Of a stretch of DNA of 25,595 nt, positions 8,072-16,090 are shown piece after piece; position 1 is the stretch's first letter; every line of letters begins with the position of its first letter. Made by a program: the position numbers and the translations under genes. Source of the DNA: Pavlovales sp. CCMP2436 (lineage: Eukaryota; Haptophyta; Pavlovophyceae; Pavlovales); the NCBI GenBank assembly GCA_026770615.1, contig MU631453.1:55799-81393 (forward strand), in the 5' to 3' direction. Under the pieces are notes generated by a model, which was not told the DNA's origin, ran no database searches, and worked only from the letters and a program-made list of their open reading frames with translations.

Positions 8072-8224
8072 AGCAGCTCCGGGCTCACGCCGCCACCTCC
8101 GCGGTGCGGCAGCAGTCCCGACTTCGCGACCGCGCAGTCGAACGCCTGGTCGGCGGTGTGGCCAGAGGTGGACGACGCGAAGTGCCAGGCGGGCTTCGAG
8201 ACCGAGCAGACACGCGTGCTTTAG
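8072..8224 (+). CDS. Downstream conserved exon of the duplicated secreted-protein gene
   Basis: The plus frame reads SSSGLTPPPPR then DFATAQSNAWSAVWPEVDDA, ending at TAG 8222-8224. The inverted copy (9006-9275, minus) encodes the same segment as DFALAQSNAWSAVWPEVNDA. Conservation of this reading between the copies, with mostly conservative changes, supports it as coding. It is out of frame with the 7695 ORF, so either an intron links them or the region has shifted. The function is unknown; the short Trp-rich motif (AWSAVWPEV) is its only distinctive feature. Confidence 0.45.
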   Translation, partial: SSSGLTPPPPRCGSSPDFATAQSNAWSAVWPEVDDAKCQAGFETEQTRVL

Positions 8225-8487
8225 TGCGCGTACGACGACCCGCTCCAGCCCCACCTGCGCATGCCGCTCGCAGCACTGCAGGCCGCGCCATGCAATGTTG
8301 GGGATGGTCCAAGACGGTTGTGGCGCGCAAGAGTGGTTAGGCGAGGGGTCGAAATACGAATTTCAGTAATGGCGCGATTCCGCCTTTGCCGAGATCTAGA
8401 GGGGACAACCAAGTGGCCGACACTTGCAGGTCTCAGGTTCGAATCGGGCAAAAGTCGAATTTGTAAAAGGGGCTCTCTGAGTACCCA

Positions 8488-8589
8488 GGCTCAGGGAGGG
8501 GCGGTATCAGCGTGCTCGGGGATGGTCCCGGACTCACGTTCGGGAGCCATCTCTCGGGGACAGACGTCCGAACTAGAAATAATTTCTTT
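8488..8589 (+). repeat. T1 right terminal inverted repeat
   Basis: Contains CGTGCTCGGGGATGGTCCC, GACTCACGTTCGGGAG and CTCTCGGGGACAGACGTCCG, the inverted counterpart of 4022-4130, and ends in TTTCTAGTT-like sequence (on the minus strand) shared with the T2 ends. Confidence 0.65.
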
Positions 8590-8744
8590 GCATTGGGGAG
8601 GGGGAAAAGTTGTAGGCGGGACGAAGTAGTAGACATTCTTCGCCCCTGCGCGCTAAGTACCATTAGCAGTTGTCAAATAGAGCTCTTCTCGACGGTCGTA
8701 GCCCACCTCGTGTGCCTCTCGAGTGCATCTTGGGTCGACAACTG

Positions 8745-9003
8745 GCTAAAGGTAGCTAACATTTCCGATTCTCAGCGCTCGGAAGCGATAAGAGAGTCAT
8801 GGTTCCCGATGCGGCACAGAGGAGTTAGATGCAGATTCGTGAATGGGGCGATGCAGATTCGTGAATGGGGCGCCGCCCATTCACGAATCTGCATTCAACT
8901 CCTCAGTGCCCAACCCGGTTCGTGAGTTACTCCAAAGGAATTTCACCGGACTTTTTCGCAATTTCCCCCCGGACTGGCCACTGATTCGGATTTCGACCCC
9001 GAG
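8745..9003 (+). repeat. Dispersed repeat R2, copy 1
   Basis: Matches the reverse complement of 21450-21618: shared TTTCCGATTCTCAGCG, AGATTCGTGAATGGGGC, TTTCACCG.ACTTTTTCGCA and CTGGCCACT..TTCGGATTTCGACCCC. Copy 1 is longer because of the palindrome at 8821-8902. Its right edge abuts the end of the minus-strand exon at 9006. Confidence 0.75.
8821..8902. repeat. Large palindrome with an extra tandem arm
   Basis: GGAGTTAGATGCAGATTCGT (from 8821, continuing GAATGGGGCG) pairs with the reverse complement of 8871-8902, allowing one or two mismatches. Between the arms a second direct copy of ATGCAGATTCGTGAATGGGG (8851) pairs perfectly through a GGCGCC centre. It can form a long hairpin. Confidence 0.85.
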
Positions 9004-9005
9004 CT

Positions 9006-9275
9006 TCAGGCGAGGCTGACGCTGCAGCCTATAGACGACTCGCCATTACCTAGGCCAACTGCAGTCTTACAGGCCGTTAATAAGCGTTGTTGAGTCGCCT
9101 GAAACTCCGCGTCGTTCACCTCCGGCCACACCGCCGACCAGGCGTTCGACTGCGCGAGCGCGAAGTCGTCCATGAACCAACTCGGGTTCCACTCTGCGCA
9201 CTTGAGTCCGGGTGTCGGCGGCTCGAGCAGGCTGGACTGCTGCCGCGGCGCTGGCTGCGTGAGTCCGGAGCTGCT
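9006..9275 (-). CDS. Second copy of the conserved AWSAVWPEV exon
   Basis: On the minus strand the frame reads SSSGLTQPAPRQQ, then CAEWNPSWFMDDFALAQSNA, AWSAVWPEVNDAEFQATQQR and a Cys-containing tail, ending in TGA at 9006-9008. It is ~88 residues and longer than the copy at 8072-8224, which has lost the EWNPSWFMD segment and has a different end. This copy is therefore the better preserved of the two. Its 5' boundary is uncertain because the frame is closed by a TGA further upstream, as expected at an intron or a shift. The 3' end touches repeat R2. Product unknown. Confidence 0.5.
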   Translation of the reverse strand, partial: SSSGLTQPAPRQQSSLLEPPTPGLKCAEWNPSWFMDDFALAQSNAWSAVWPEVNDAEFQATQQRLLTACKTAVGLGNGESSIGCSVSLA

Positions 9276-9744
9276 CGAGCGTCATCCTCGCCCTTTGGAA
9301 CGCCGACGGGATCTGCCCCGGTGCGAGCTGCGCGAGCCCGGATGCGCTCGGGCCGGCGCCTGCGTCGTTGCGCGGCCGCTGGGTGGGGGGCGCCACGCTG
9401 GGCGGACGGGTGTCGCGCCTGGGCATCGCCGAAGTCGGCTCGCGCGGCTGCGCGAGGACGAGCACCGCCGCGCCGAGCACACCGCTCCCGGTGGCGTGCA
9501 GCGTGCGGAGCGAGCGCCCGGCCGCGTGAACCGCGCCCTGGTCTCTGGGATACGATTTATAGGCGTGGCATGGGTGCGATCCCCGATCACTACATACTGG
9601 GTACGTGAGAGCACCTGTGGGGTACGTTTTATCGCTAGAAACGTTTGTGCGAGTTTGCGGATACGATTTTCCGATCTGCGCGTGTGGGTACGATTTTCGG
9701 ATGAGATACGGATTTGAAGCCTTTTCGAATACGTTATTCCGAAC
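9276..9744 (-). repeat. Inverted duplication, arm 2, proximal part
   Basis: Reverse-complement match to 7460-7860, including the secreted-protein N-terminal reading (GSGVLGAAVLVLAQPREP) on the minus strand around 9420-9490, the TATA box and most of the heptamer array. The ATG of the small protein is not preserved here. The match stops abruptly at GAAC (9741-9744) and resumes at 10834. Confidence 0.85.
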
Positions 9745-10060
9745 TACCGCTAAAATCTATGTTATTAATAAAGCGATATTCTGCCCATGCTGACCCAAGT
9801 CTGTTAACTATTGGCTCGGCTGATAAATTTACGACAGTACCATACGGAATTTGTTGATTGAATGGTAAACGTAAAGTGTATAAATCTAAATTGCTATTTG
9901 GCATAAACGCATTAAATTGTTGAGAATAATCCACTTCCAAAAACTTGATATCTCTACGGCAATGGGGACAATCAATACGTATGTTATCGTCATCATCGCC
10001 TAAAATAAGATCATCTTCTCTTTCATTAATACTGAACCAACAACGGTAGCATAACTGTTT
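9734..10060 (-). pseudogene. RING-like Cys protein remnant of viral type
   Basis: The minus frame opens at 10060 and reads QLCYRCWFSINEREDDLI, an Asp run, IRIDCPHCRRDIKFLEV, then MPNSNLDLYTLRLPFNQQ and AEPIVNRLGSAWAEYRF, ending at 9734. A further Cys pair (TPCCKN) lies just upstream in the adjacent frame across a run of five A (about 10058-10062), suggesting a one-base shift. Three Cys clusters spaced like this resemble RING or zinc-ribbon domains, which in large DNA viruses are often E3 ligase-like proteins. The C-terminal part is unlike RING proteins and might belong to something else. The last codons are in host repeat sequence, so the original end is lost at the insertion edge. Confidence 0.45.
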
Positions 10061-10194
10061 TTACAACATGGTGTATAGTAAAAACGAATGCGAAAAAGAT
10101 GAAATACGAGTGGTAACCAAGCCCATCTTTCAGGAAGTATAACAGAACAAGGTAGAGACACCAGTTTTAACAAGACAACATAGGTATTACACTC

Positions 10195-10599
10195 CTACTG
10201 ATATAATTGCCACATTTTTTTAGCATCTTTTATAAAATCTTGCCCATTAGTATAGACATGTCGAAACGGTTTTTGTGTCTGATTTACGAATACCAGATTT
10301 CCCATATATACTGTTACCGATCAATTTCAAACACTTGGCAAGCGGTGCATTTGTTTTTTGTATTTGCATCTTTCTACATGAAGATGTTGAGCTATTACCT
10401 TTATTTGTGTATTATATCCTTGATCCCAATAAATACCGTCGATTATTGTATATTCAATTTTGTTTAATTTAATAAAATCCTCATGTATTATTTCATCGAT
10501 TGTTAGGATTTTATCAAGGACTTCGTTTATGTCATTTGTGTATTTGATAGTTCCATCTGTGTTATGGTAAGAAATCATCGGAGTAACGCTTCTACACAT
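10195..10599 (-). pseudogene. Family-B DNA polymerase fragment (motif B region), frameshifted
   Basis: Three minus-strand pieces follow one another in different frames. Piece 1 (10599-10327) includes LNKIEYTIIDGIYWDQGYN and HLHVERCKYKK, resembling the segment that precedes motif B. Piece 2 (about 10351-10250) reads NAPLAKCLKLIGNSIYGKSG, the KLxxNSxYGKxG signature of family-B polymerase motif B, which binds the incoming nucleotide. Piece 3 (10260-10198) reads HVYTNGQDFIKDAKKMWQL and ends in TAG. At least two frameshifts separate them. Only about 130 codons of a protein normally over 700 residues remain, without exonuclease or DTD catalytic motifs, so this is a dead relic. The protein-primed or viral PolB type is inferred from pattern only. 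Confidence 0.6.
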
Positions 10600-10774
10600 T
10601 CATCATGTCCGTATTGACTCGCCAACATCAGCGCAGTATATTCAGAATTATTCATCTCAATTTTTGGGTGTGCGAGTAACTCTATCACACATTCTAATCG
10701 TCCGTATAGACTCGCCAACATCAGCGCGGTTTCTCCAATTTTATTTTGTAAATTCACCTGTATTGTATCGAATT
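10575..10774 (-). pseudogene. Ankyrin-repeat fragment, AT-rich type
   Basis: The minus frame (open from about 10774, end TGA 10575-10577) reads VNLQNKIGETALMLASLYGR, ECVIELLAHPKIEMN, YTALMLASQYGHDECVEALL: two ankyrin repeats with canonical TALMLAS-YGH-ECVE-LL helices. It is unlike the GC-rich ankyrin remnant at 1821-2309 in both motif and base composition. The reading is truncated upstream by a stop close to the insertion boundary, and its end overlaps the start of the polymerase piece in another frame. Low-GC giant viruses carry many such ankyrin genes. Confidence 0.65.
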
Positions 10775-10833
10775 ATATACTTTCTCAGCACGATTACGAT
10801 CTTGGTTATATCCAATTGAATTCTAATACGTCC

Positions 10834-10950
10834 GGCGCGTGTGGATACGATTTTCGGTTGGGATACGATTTTGAAGCCTGTTTGGATACGAACTGACTAA
10901 GATCGGGTGGGATACGTCAGCGCACCCACAGGATACGTCAAAGCATTTCT
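10834..10950 (-). repeat. Inverted duplication, arm 2, distal part
   Basis: Reverse-complement match to 7338-7461, with GGATACGATTTTCGGTTGGG and GATACGTCAGCGCACCCAC, completing the heptamer array on the far side of the AT-rich insertion. Confidence 0.85.
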
Positions 10951-11230
10951 TCTATCGGCGGGCAAATAATATCTCACTAGTCCGGTACAGGCTGAAAAAC
11001 GGAATCTGTTCGCGAATAGAAGCTCCCTACATCACGAGGCTGAGCGAGCACCTCGTGATCGGAGCGGCGGCGCCGAGAGCGCTGGCCGAAGTTGAACGCC
11101 ACCCACCCACCCTCGCACGGGGGCGCGCTATGAGAGCGGCACGCAGGAGGCGTGCACACAGCAGCAGTGATGCAACCGCAGAAGAGCGGAGCGCAGGGGC
11201 GCACAGCAAGCTGCCAGCCATAGAAGCAAG

Positions 11231-11344
11231 CTACTTCGACGTGGAGGCGCCCTTGGTCTTGTCGTCAGCCGGGTGATCACACGCCGGCTTGGCGTGCTTG
11301 GTCGACAGGAAGACGGAGCAGAAGCACCTGCCGGCAGCGAGGTC
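11231..11344 (-). CDS. Possible terminal exon, short Cys-containing tail
   Basis: The minus frame reads DLAAGRCFCSVFLSTKHAKP, then ACDHPADDKTKGASTSK, and ends at TAG 11231-11233. A CAG directly precedes the first codon and could be a splice acceptor, though no strong pyrimidine tract is visible. The codon use looks coding-like. No family recognised; it could equally be a relic. The 10951-11230 stretch next to it holds nothing I can support. Confidence 0.25.
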   Translation of the reverse strand, partial: DLAAGRCFCSVFLSTKHAKPACDHPADDKTKGASTSK

Positions 11345-11364
11345 CTGCGTTGTCGTCTTCCTTC

Positions 11365-11440
11365 AAAAATCTTCGGTCATATCACCGGTCAAAATAACTC
11401 AGATCTGACGGATCTTCGGTCACAGCCGGTCAAATTTATT
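11365..11440 (+). repeat. Subterminal repeats, left side of the hAT-like element
   Basis: Contains ATCTTCGGTCA twice, CACCGGTCAAAATAA, CTGACGGATCTTCGGTCA and CCGGTCAAATTT. The same modules recur at 15540-15668 beyond the transposase gene. Confidence 0.65.
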
Positions 11441-11501
11441 CGAATAAAATAATTAAAAACAAATCGCCAGGTTAGTTACTTCTCAGCTCGGGTACCTTAC
11501 G

Positions 11502-11569
11502 CTCGCGGCCGGCGGCCTACGCGCGCTCGCGGCCTACGCGCGCTCGCGGCCTACGCGCGCTCGCGGCCT
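11502..11569 (+). repeat. 17-bp GC-rich tandem repeat running into the gap
   Basis: GCGCTCGCGGCCTACGC is repeated about three and a half times and then runs into the Ns. The repeat probably caused the assembly break. Confidence 0.8.
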
Positions 11570-12214
11570 NNNNNNNNNNNNNNNNNNNNNNNNNNNNNNN
11601 NNNNNNNNNNNNNNNNNNNNNNNNNNNNNNNNNNNNNNNNNNNNNNNNNNNNNNNNNNNNNNNNNNNNNNNNNNNNNNNNNNNNNNNNNNNNNNNNNNNN
11701 NNNNNNNNNNNNNNNNNNNNNNNNNNNNNNNNNNNNNNNNNNNNNNNNNNNNNNNNNNNNNNNNNNNNNNNNNNNNNNNNNNNNNNNNNNNNNNNNNNNN
11801 NNNNNNNNNNNNNNNNNNNNNNNNNNNNNNNNNNNNNNNNNNNNNNNNNNNNNNNNNNNNNNNNNNNNNNNNNNNNNNNNNNNNNNNNNNNNNNNNNNNN
11901 NNNNNNNNNNNNNNNNNNNNNNNNNNNNNNNNNNNNNNNNNNNNNNNNNNNNNNNNNNNNNNNNNNNNNNNNNNNNNNNNNNNNNNNNNNNNNNNNNNNN
12001 NNNNNNNNNNNNNNNNNNNNNNNNNNNNNNNNNNNNNNNNNNNNNNNNNNNNNNNNNNNNNNNNNNNNNNNNNNNNNNNNNNNNNNNNNNNNNNNNNNNN
12101 NNNNNNNNNNNNNNNNNNNNNNNNNNNNNNNNNNNNNNNNNNNNNNNNNNNNNNNNNNNNNNNNNNNNNNNNNNNNNNNNNNNNNNNNNNNNNNNNNNNN
12201 NNNNNNNNNNNNNN
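11570..12214. other. Assembly gap (645 N)
   Basis: Run of N. It presumably hides the tandem repeat and the 5' part of the transposase gene. Frames drawn across it are meaningless. Confidence 1.
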
Positions 12215-12215
12215 C

Positions 12216-15072
12216 TTCAACCTCAAGCATCCGACGTGCAACTTCGTCGTCGGCTGCAAGAGCATCCGCCTCGAGCGCGTCAAGGAGCACGAGTGCTACG
12301 GTGAGTCCAACGGCCACGGTGACGCGCTTTTCGAGCTGATCAACAGCACCAAGCTCGCGGAGGATTTCTCGGCCTCGCTGACCAAGCAGATCAGCCTCGA
12401 GTCCGACGGGCTCGTGGTACTAATCAAGAACGCGTACTAGCTCTCTAAGGAGCTGGTGCCGAAGCTCAAGTTCGCTTAGCTCACCAACCACGTCGAATCG
12501 CTGGGCGTGAAGGTCTCTAAGGTCTACCGCAGCAGATACGCTATGTCGGCGATCGTTCACTGCCTTGCGGAGATCTCGCGCAAATGGCGCCTCACTCTCA
12601 TCCGCTCGTCCACCGCGTTCGGCCTCATGTTCGACGAGGGCACGGACATAGGCTGGACTTCGGTCTTCATCGTCCACATCAAATTCGTCAAACCGGACGG
12701 CACCGTCGTCTCCGTCTTCCACTCGCTGCTCGAGCTGACTGGCAAGGACGCGGACTCGCTCGTCACCGCGCTCGTGCACAACATCGAGGAGTCGCGGCTC
12801 GAGCTCGACCGCTGGGCGAGCTCCGGGTCCGACGGCGCGTCGGTCATGACGGTTGAGCTCAACGGTGTCGGCGTGCAGCTCACCCGCCTCCAGCCCTTTA
12901 TGAAACCCCACCACTACGTCGCGCACAGGCAGGCGCTGGCCTGCGGTGACACGGTGGAGAGCGCGTCGCCGTTCGAGCAGAGCACGATGGTAGCAGACAT
13001 GGAGCGCGACATGAACGCCATCGTCTCCGACCACAACCGCTCGTGCAAGCGCATCCGCGTGCTGGCCGCCTTCCAGGAGAAGTACAGCCTCCGCATTGGC
13101 CGGCTCACCCACGGCTGCATCACGCGCTGGCTTACGCGCTTCCAGATGGCCAACGGGGTGCACCAGGGCATCCTCGCGCTAGCTTTAGACTACGAGGAGG
13201 AGCGTGACCAGGAGCGTCTCAACCTCATCATGCGCGCGCGCTTCATCGTCATCGCCGCCTACTTCGCCGACATCACGGAGAAGCTCTGCCTGCTCAGCAA
13301 GATGCTACAGGTTGACCACCTCAAGTACAAGCTGATGCGCGCCGCAGTGAAGGCGACGCAGGATGGCCTCGCCGCGACCTACCTCGGCATGCCCGCCGAC
13401 AAGTTCCCGGGCGGCATCCGCATGCAGAGGCTCAAGGCGCCACTCCTCGCCGTCGCCGCTGCCGCCTCGGCTTCAACTCGCAGGGGTGTGCTCAACATCT
13501 ACGAGCGCCAGACCGTGTTCGACTTAGAGGAATGGGAGAGTATGCACCGCGTGATGCGGACCTACGCCAAGTCGCACATTGATGCGCTCTCCACTCGCTT
13601 CCCGCAGGTGCGATGCGCGTGCGAGCCTCGCCCTGCGCTGCGCGCGTGCCTCACTTACCCTGCGCGCCTGCCTGCTGGCTGACAGAGTTACCCTGCGCGC
13701 TGCCCCCTTTCTGATAACTCCATGCAGGATGCCTTAATTGAGGCTTCCGAGTGTCTCGACATGGGCGAGCTGCCCACCATCAACCTGGGCGAGACGGACA
13801 TCGAATACACCGTCCGCATCGGCGGTACGGTGCCCCCCAGCTCGAGGTGCTACTTGGGCACTACAGCAAGCCTCTCTTATCCCCTGGCGGCAAGTCGTTC
13901 ACGCCGATTGTGCGCGACACGCAGGTGCGCGAGCAGTTCGGGCGCGCCACGAGCCTCATCGTGCAGCTACGCGGGAGCGCTGCGTCCGCCCCGGAGCACG
14001 AGCGCAAGGAGGTGACCGACGAGATCGCGTGGGCACATCTCTACGCGCGCCGCGCGACCTATGACCTGGCCGACTTGTGCGAGCTGTGCACCCTCGGCCT
14101 CGTGCAGGCGCTCACCATCTCCTGCGCCGAGCGCGGCATCTTCACGCTCGGCCAGATCAAGACCAAGCTGTGCAACCGCATGAAGGTCGCCATGGCGTGC
14201 GACCTGCAGGAGATCAAGCTCAACGGGCCCGCGCTTTCGTCGCCTAAGGGCATCTTTGACCAGCTCATCGGTGAGGCTCTGCAGCTCCTCGAGCAGCGCC
14301 AGGCGCAACCCCTACAAGTCATTCTCTGGGCTGCGCCCGTGCAAGCGCAACGCGCTTGCCATTTCGCGGCGCGCAATCGAAGTGCTCGAGTCGTCGTGGG
14401 GAGCTCTGGCGAGGAGGAAGACGAGCAGGCAGGGAACGCGCCAGCAGGCGGCAACGAAGCTGGCGATGAGGAGGAGGAGGAGGAGGAGGAGGAGGGCGCT
14501 CTAGAGGCGCTCTTCGCGCAAGTCGGCACCTTCGACGGCACGCCCGGCTGGCTGACGATCGATGCTATGCCCACGTTCGACAAGGCTGGCCTCGGCGCGC
14601 CCGACGTTAAGATCATGCACATCTTCACGACAGGTGTGCTGACCCTTTTTCTTCTCGTCCTGCGTTCGCGCATCTCCCTCCGTTCAGACACAGCTGTGAC
14701 CCACTTTTGTACGCAGGCTGGGCGCTCGGCAACTTCAAGGGGAAAAGACGTGGCATCGAGGCGGATTACCAGGTCTGGTACCCCGACGAGGTGGGCTCGA
14801 CTACCGGGCACATTTGGACACAGAAGCTTCTCGCTGCCGACTACGGCCGCACGCGCTCGTGGGTGGCGGTGAGGAAAAACCCGGCGGCTGCCGTGGCCGC
14901 GCGGCGCGTGGCTGCGGCAATCGCGAGTGTCGGCGAGGGCGAGGACGACGAACCTACTGGCATCGAGGGGCGCGAGGCGCAGGACTCGGGGGCTGGGCGC
15001 GGGGTGTGGCGGCCGGGCGCGGGGCGTGGGCGCAGAGGCAAAAGCCAGGCGCGGGGCCGAGCGAGGGGCTAA
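12216..15072 (+). pseudogene. hAT-like transposase (DUF4371/ZNF862-like), three exons
   Basis: Exon 1 (12216-13607, 5' end in the gap) begins with a Cys/His cluster (CNFVVGCKSI ... KEHEC), possibly a zinc finger. It continues KELVPKLKFA, SRYAMSAIVHCLAEI, GLMFDEGTDI (the first catalytic-Asp region of hAT-like proteins), SSGSDGASVM, NGVGVQL and HHYVAHRQALACGD, closely following the DUF4371/ZNF862 pattern. Two TAG codons (12438, 12477) interrupt it. Intron 1 is 13608-13727 and intron 2 is 14634-14716; both are GT-AG and keep phase. Exon 2 has a frameshift in the C-run near 13830-13840, an ATYDLADLCELCTLG segment and a Glu run. Exon 3 (14717-15072) encodes WALGNFKGKRRGIEADYQVW and an Arg/Gly-rich tail, ending in TAA. 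The introns suggest a eukaryotic nuclear gene, now probably inactive. Confidence 0.75.
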
Positions 15073-15237
15073 GTGTCAGCTAGCGTGAAGAAGGATGGCG
15101 AGGCCGCGCAGGCGCCGGAGCTGCTGGAGTCGGAGGGGCCAGTAGGGCGGCCGCAGCCGTGGGGCACGTCGTCGGTGCGAGCGAGGCGCGACCAGGACCG
15201 GCCCATCCGGGTCGGGGTGCAGGGGCTCGGGGCTGAG
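15073..15237. other. 3' flank of the transposase gene
   Basis: GC-rich sequence after the TAA with no independent coding signal. Confidence 0.4.
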
Positions 15238-15250
15238 TGCATATATATGG

Positions 15251-15281
<31 letters not shown>

Positions 15282-15288
15282 TATGCAC
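15238..15288. repeat. AT dinucleotide microsatellite
   Basis: An uninterrupted run of AT dinucleotides flanked by GCATATATATGG and CATATATATGC, so the whole block is also palindromic. Confidence 0.95.
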
Positions 15289-15539
15289 TGGGTCACGGCC
15301 TGTAAGCCATAGATAATGGTAGTTCTAAGTCAGATGTGATAAAATTGTCCTCGATCGATCTAAAAGCTTGCGCTATATATAATCATATATCAATCTAAAT
15401 CGCGATGCATAAACATGTCTATTGTCTCATATATGTAAAACATATATGATCGTCAGCCAGCCGGGCGTGCCGTCGAAGGTGCCGACCGTATGCATATATA
15501 CATATATGAATGTATATAAATGTATATACATTTATATGA

Positions 15540-15668
15540 TCGTACACCGGTACTATTTGACCGGTCACCGGTAAAAAGCCACCGGTCAAAATGTATGGGT
15601 CAAAATTATAAGGATCTGACGGATCTTCGGTCAGGCCTGACGGACCTTCGGTCATGACCGGTCAATCA
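15540..15668 (+). repeat. Subterminal repeats, right side of the hAT-like element
   Basis: Contains multiple ACCGGTCA/TGACCGGT sites, CTGACGGATCTTCGGTCAG and CTGACGGACCTTCGGTCA, matching 11365-11440. TGACCGGT/ACCGGTCA are reverse complements, so the sites occur in both orientations. Confidence 0.65.
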
Positions 15669-15860
15669 CATATAAGACTACAACATAGGCGAGGTCGCAG
15701 CCCGTCGCACCGGTCATGCACTTGATGTTATAGCACGCGCCGCGCGGCCCTTAGTCTTACCACCCTTCGAATCCTTATCGCCTGCGCACGCGCACGGACG
15801 GAGGGGGATGGAATGGTGAGAGCGAGAGGGAGTAGCCAGTGAAGCCAGTAAAGAATAGAA

Positions 15861-15992
15861 GTGTATACGTTTCTAGTTAAACGTCCGTCCCCGAGAGGAT
15901 CTCACTGGATTTAAGTGTTGAAAAAACACTCAGATCCAGGGATCCATCCCCAGCACACGGATACCGTCTCCACCGCTGATCAGTTTAGCCAC
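15861..15992 (-). repeat. T2 left terminal inverted repeat
   Basis: Near-perfect reverse complement of 18520-18645, and related to the T1 ends through CATCCCCAGCACACGGATAC-type sequence. Confidence 0.85.
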
Positions 15993-16090
15993 ACGACGAT
16001 CGACGACTGATGGCTCTCGACTGGCTCTGAAAATGCAGCGCCGTCTGCGAGTGCGGACTACCTTCGCGCATCCCAATCATTACTTCCTCG

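Larger units (their letters stand above)
7338..8227 (+). repeat. Large inverted duplication, arm 1 (uninterrupted)
   Basis: This block (heptamer array, TATA box, small secreted-protein gene and downstream exon) reappears inverted at 9006-9744 plus 10834-10950. The closest similarity covers about 7338-7860 and 8070-8210; the middle part is less alike. It supplies the empty-site version of the AT-rich insertion in arm 2. Confidence 0.85.
4022..8589. mobile_element. T1: putative TIR-bounded element carrying virus-like genes
   Basis: Left terminus about 4022-4130 and right terminus about 8488-8589 are inverted relatives. Both contain CGTGAGTCC.GGACCATCCC and CGAGCAC (right side read in reverse complement), preceded on the outside by GTCTGTC.CCGA and an AAAGAAA...TTTC stretch. 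The same terminal family bounds T2 (15861-18645). Between the ends lie an octamer array, a capsid-protein fragment, an HNH-tailed protein, a resolvase fragment and a secreted-protein gene. I find no clear target-site duplication, and no transposase or integrase inside, so it would be non-autonomous or composite. Two independent short repeats in opposite orientation could mimic this; the alternation of all six termini in the window argues against that. Confidence 0.5.
9745..10833. mobile_element. AT-rich virus-like insertion inside duplication arm 2
   Basis: About 1.09 kb, visibly far richer in A+T than either flank, interrupts arm 2 exactly. Arm 1 shows the continuous sequence (GAAC joined to GGCGCG, on the matching strand). 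It contains minus-strand remnants, in order from the right: ankyrin repeats, a family-B DNA polymerase segment, and a RING-like Cys protein. All are broken by frameshifts. I see no terminal inverted repeats and no target duplication beyond a base or two, so the mechanism may be end-joining capture rather than transposition. The compositional contrast and gene content suggest a low-GC large DNA virus or virophage/polinton-like source. Confidence 0.7.
11365..15668 (+). mobile_element. hAT-like DNA transposon (approximate limits)
   Basis: A hAT-type transposase gene (12216-15072) is flanked on both sides by clusters of the same short motifs, ACCGGTCA and CTGACGGATCTTCGGTCA. hAT elements typically carry such subterminal repeats, to which the transposase binds. 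The exact TIRs and an 8-bp target duplication are not identified. The limits are therefore approximate, and the N gap (11570-12214) hides part of the 5' half. Confidence 0.5.

Noticed and set aside
8311..8445. tRNA-like signals: AGTGGTTAGGCG (A-box-like) and GGTTCGAATCG (B-box-like)
   Set aside because: The bases around the T loop do not pair, no acceptor stem can be drawn, and the boxes are about 100 bp apart. It may be a decayed tRNA-derived SINE, but not a tRNA gene.
11517..12317. Long frames across the N gap
   Set aside because: Open only because N codons are not counted as stops.
12420..13163. 247-codon minus-strand frame
   Set aside because: Lies antisense to the clearly recognisable transposase exon 1 and mirrors its codon bias.
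15238..15288. Promoter TATA elements
   Set aside because: This is a plain AT microsatellite; TATA-like words within it carry no information.
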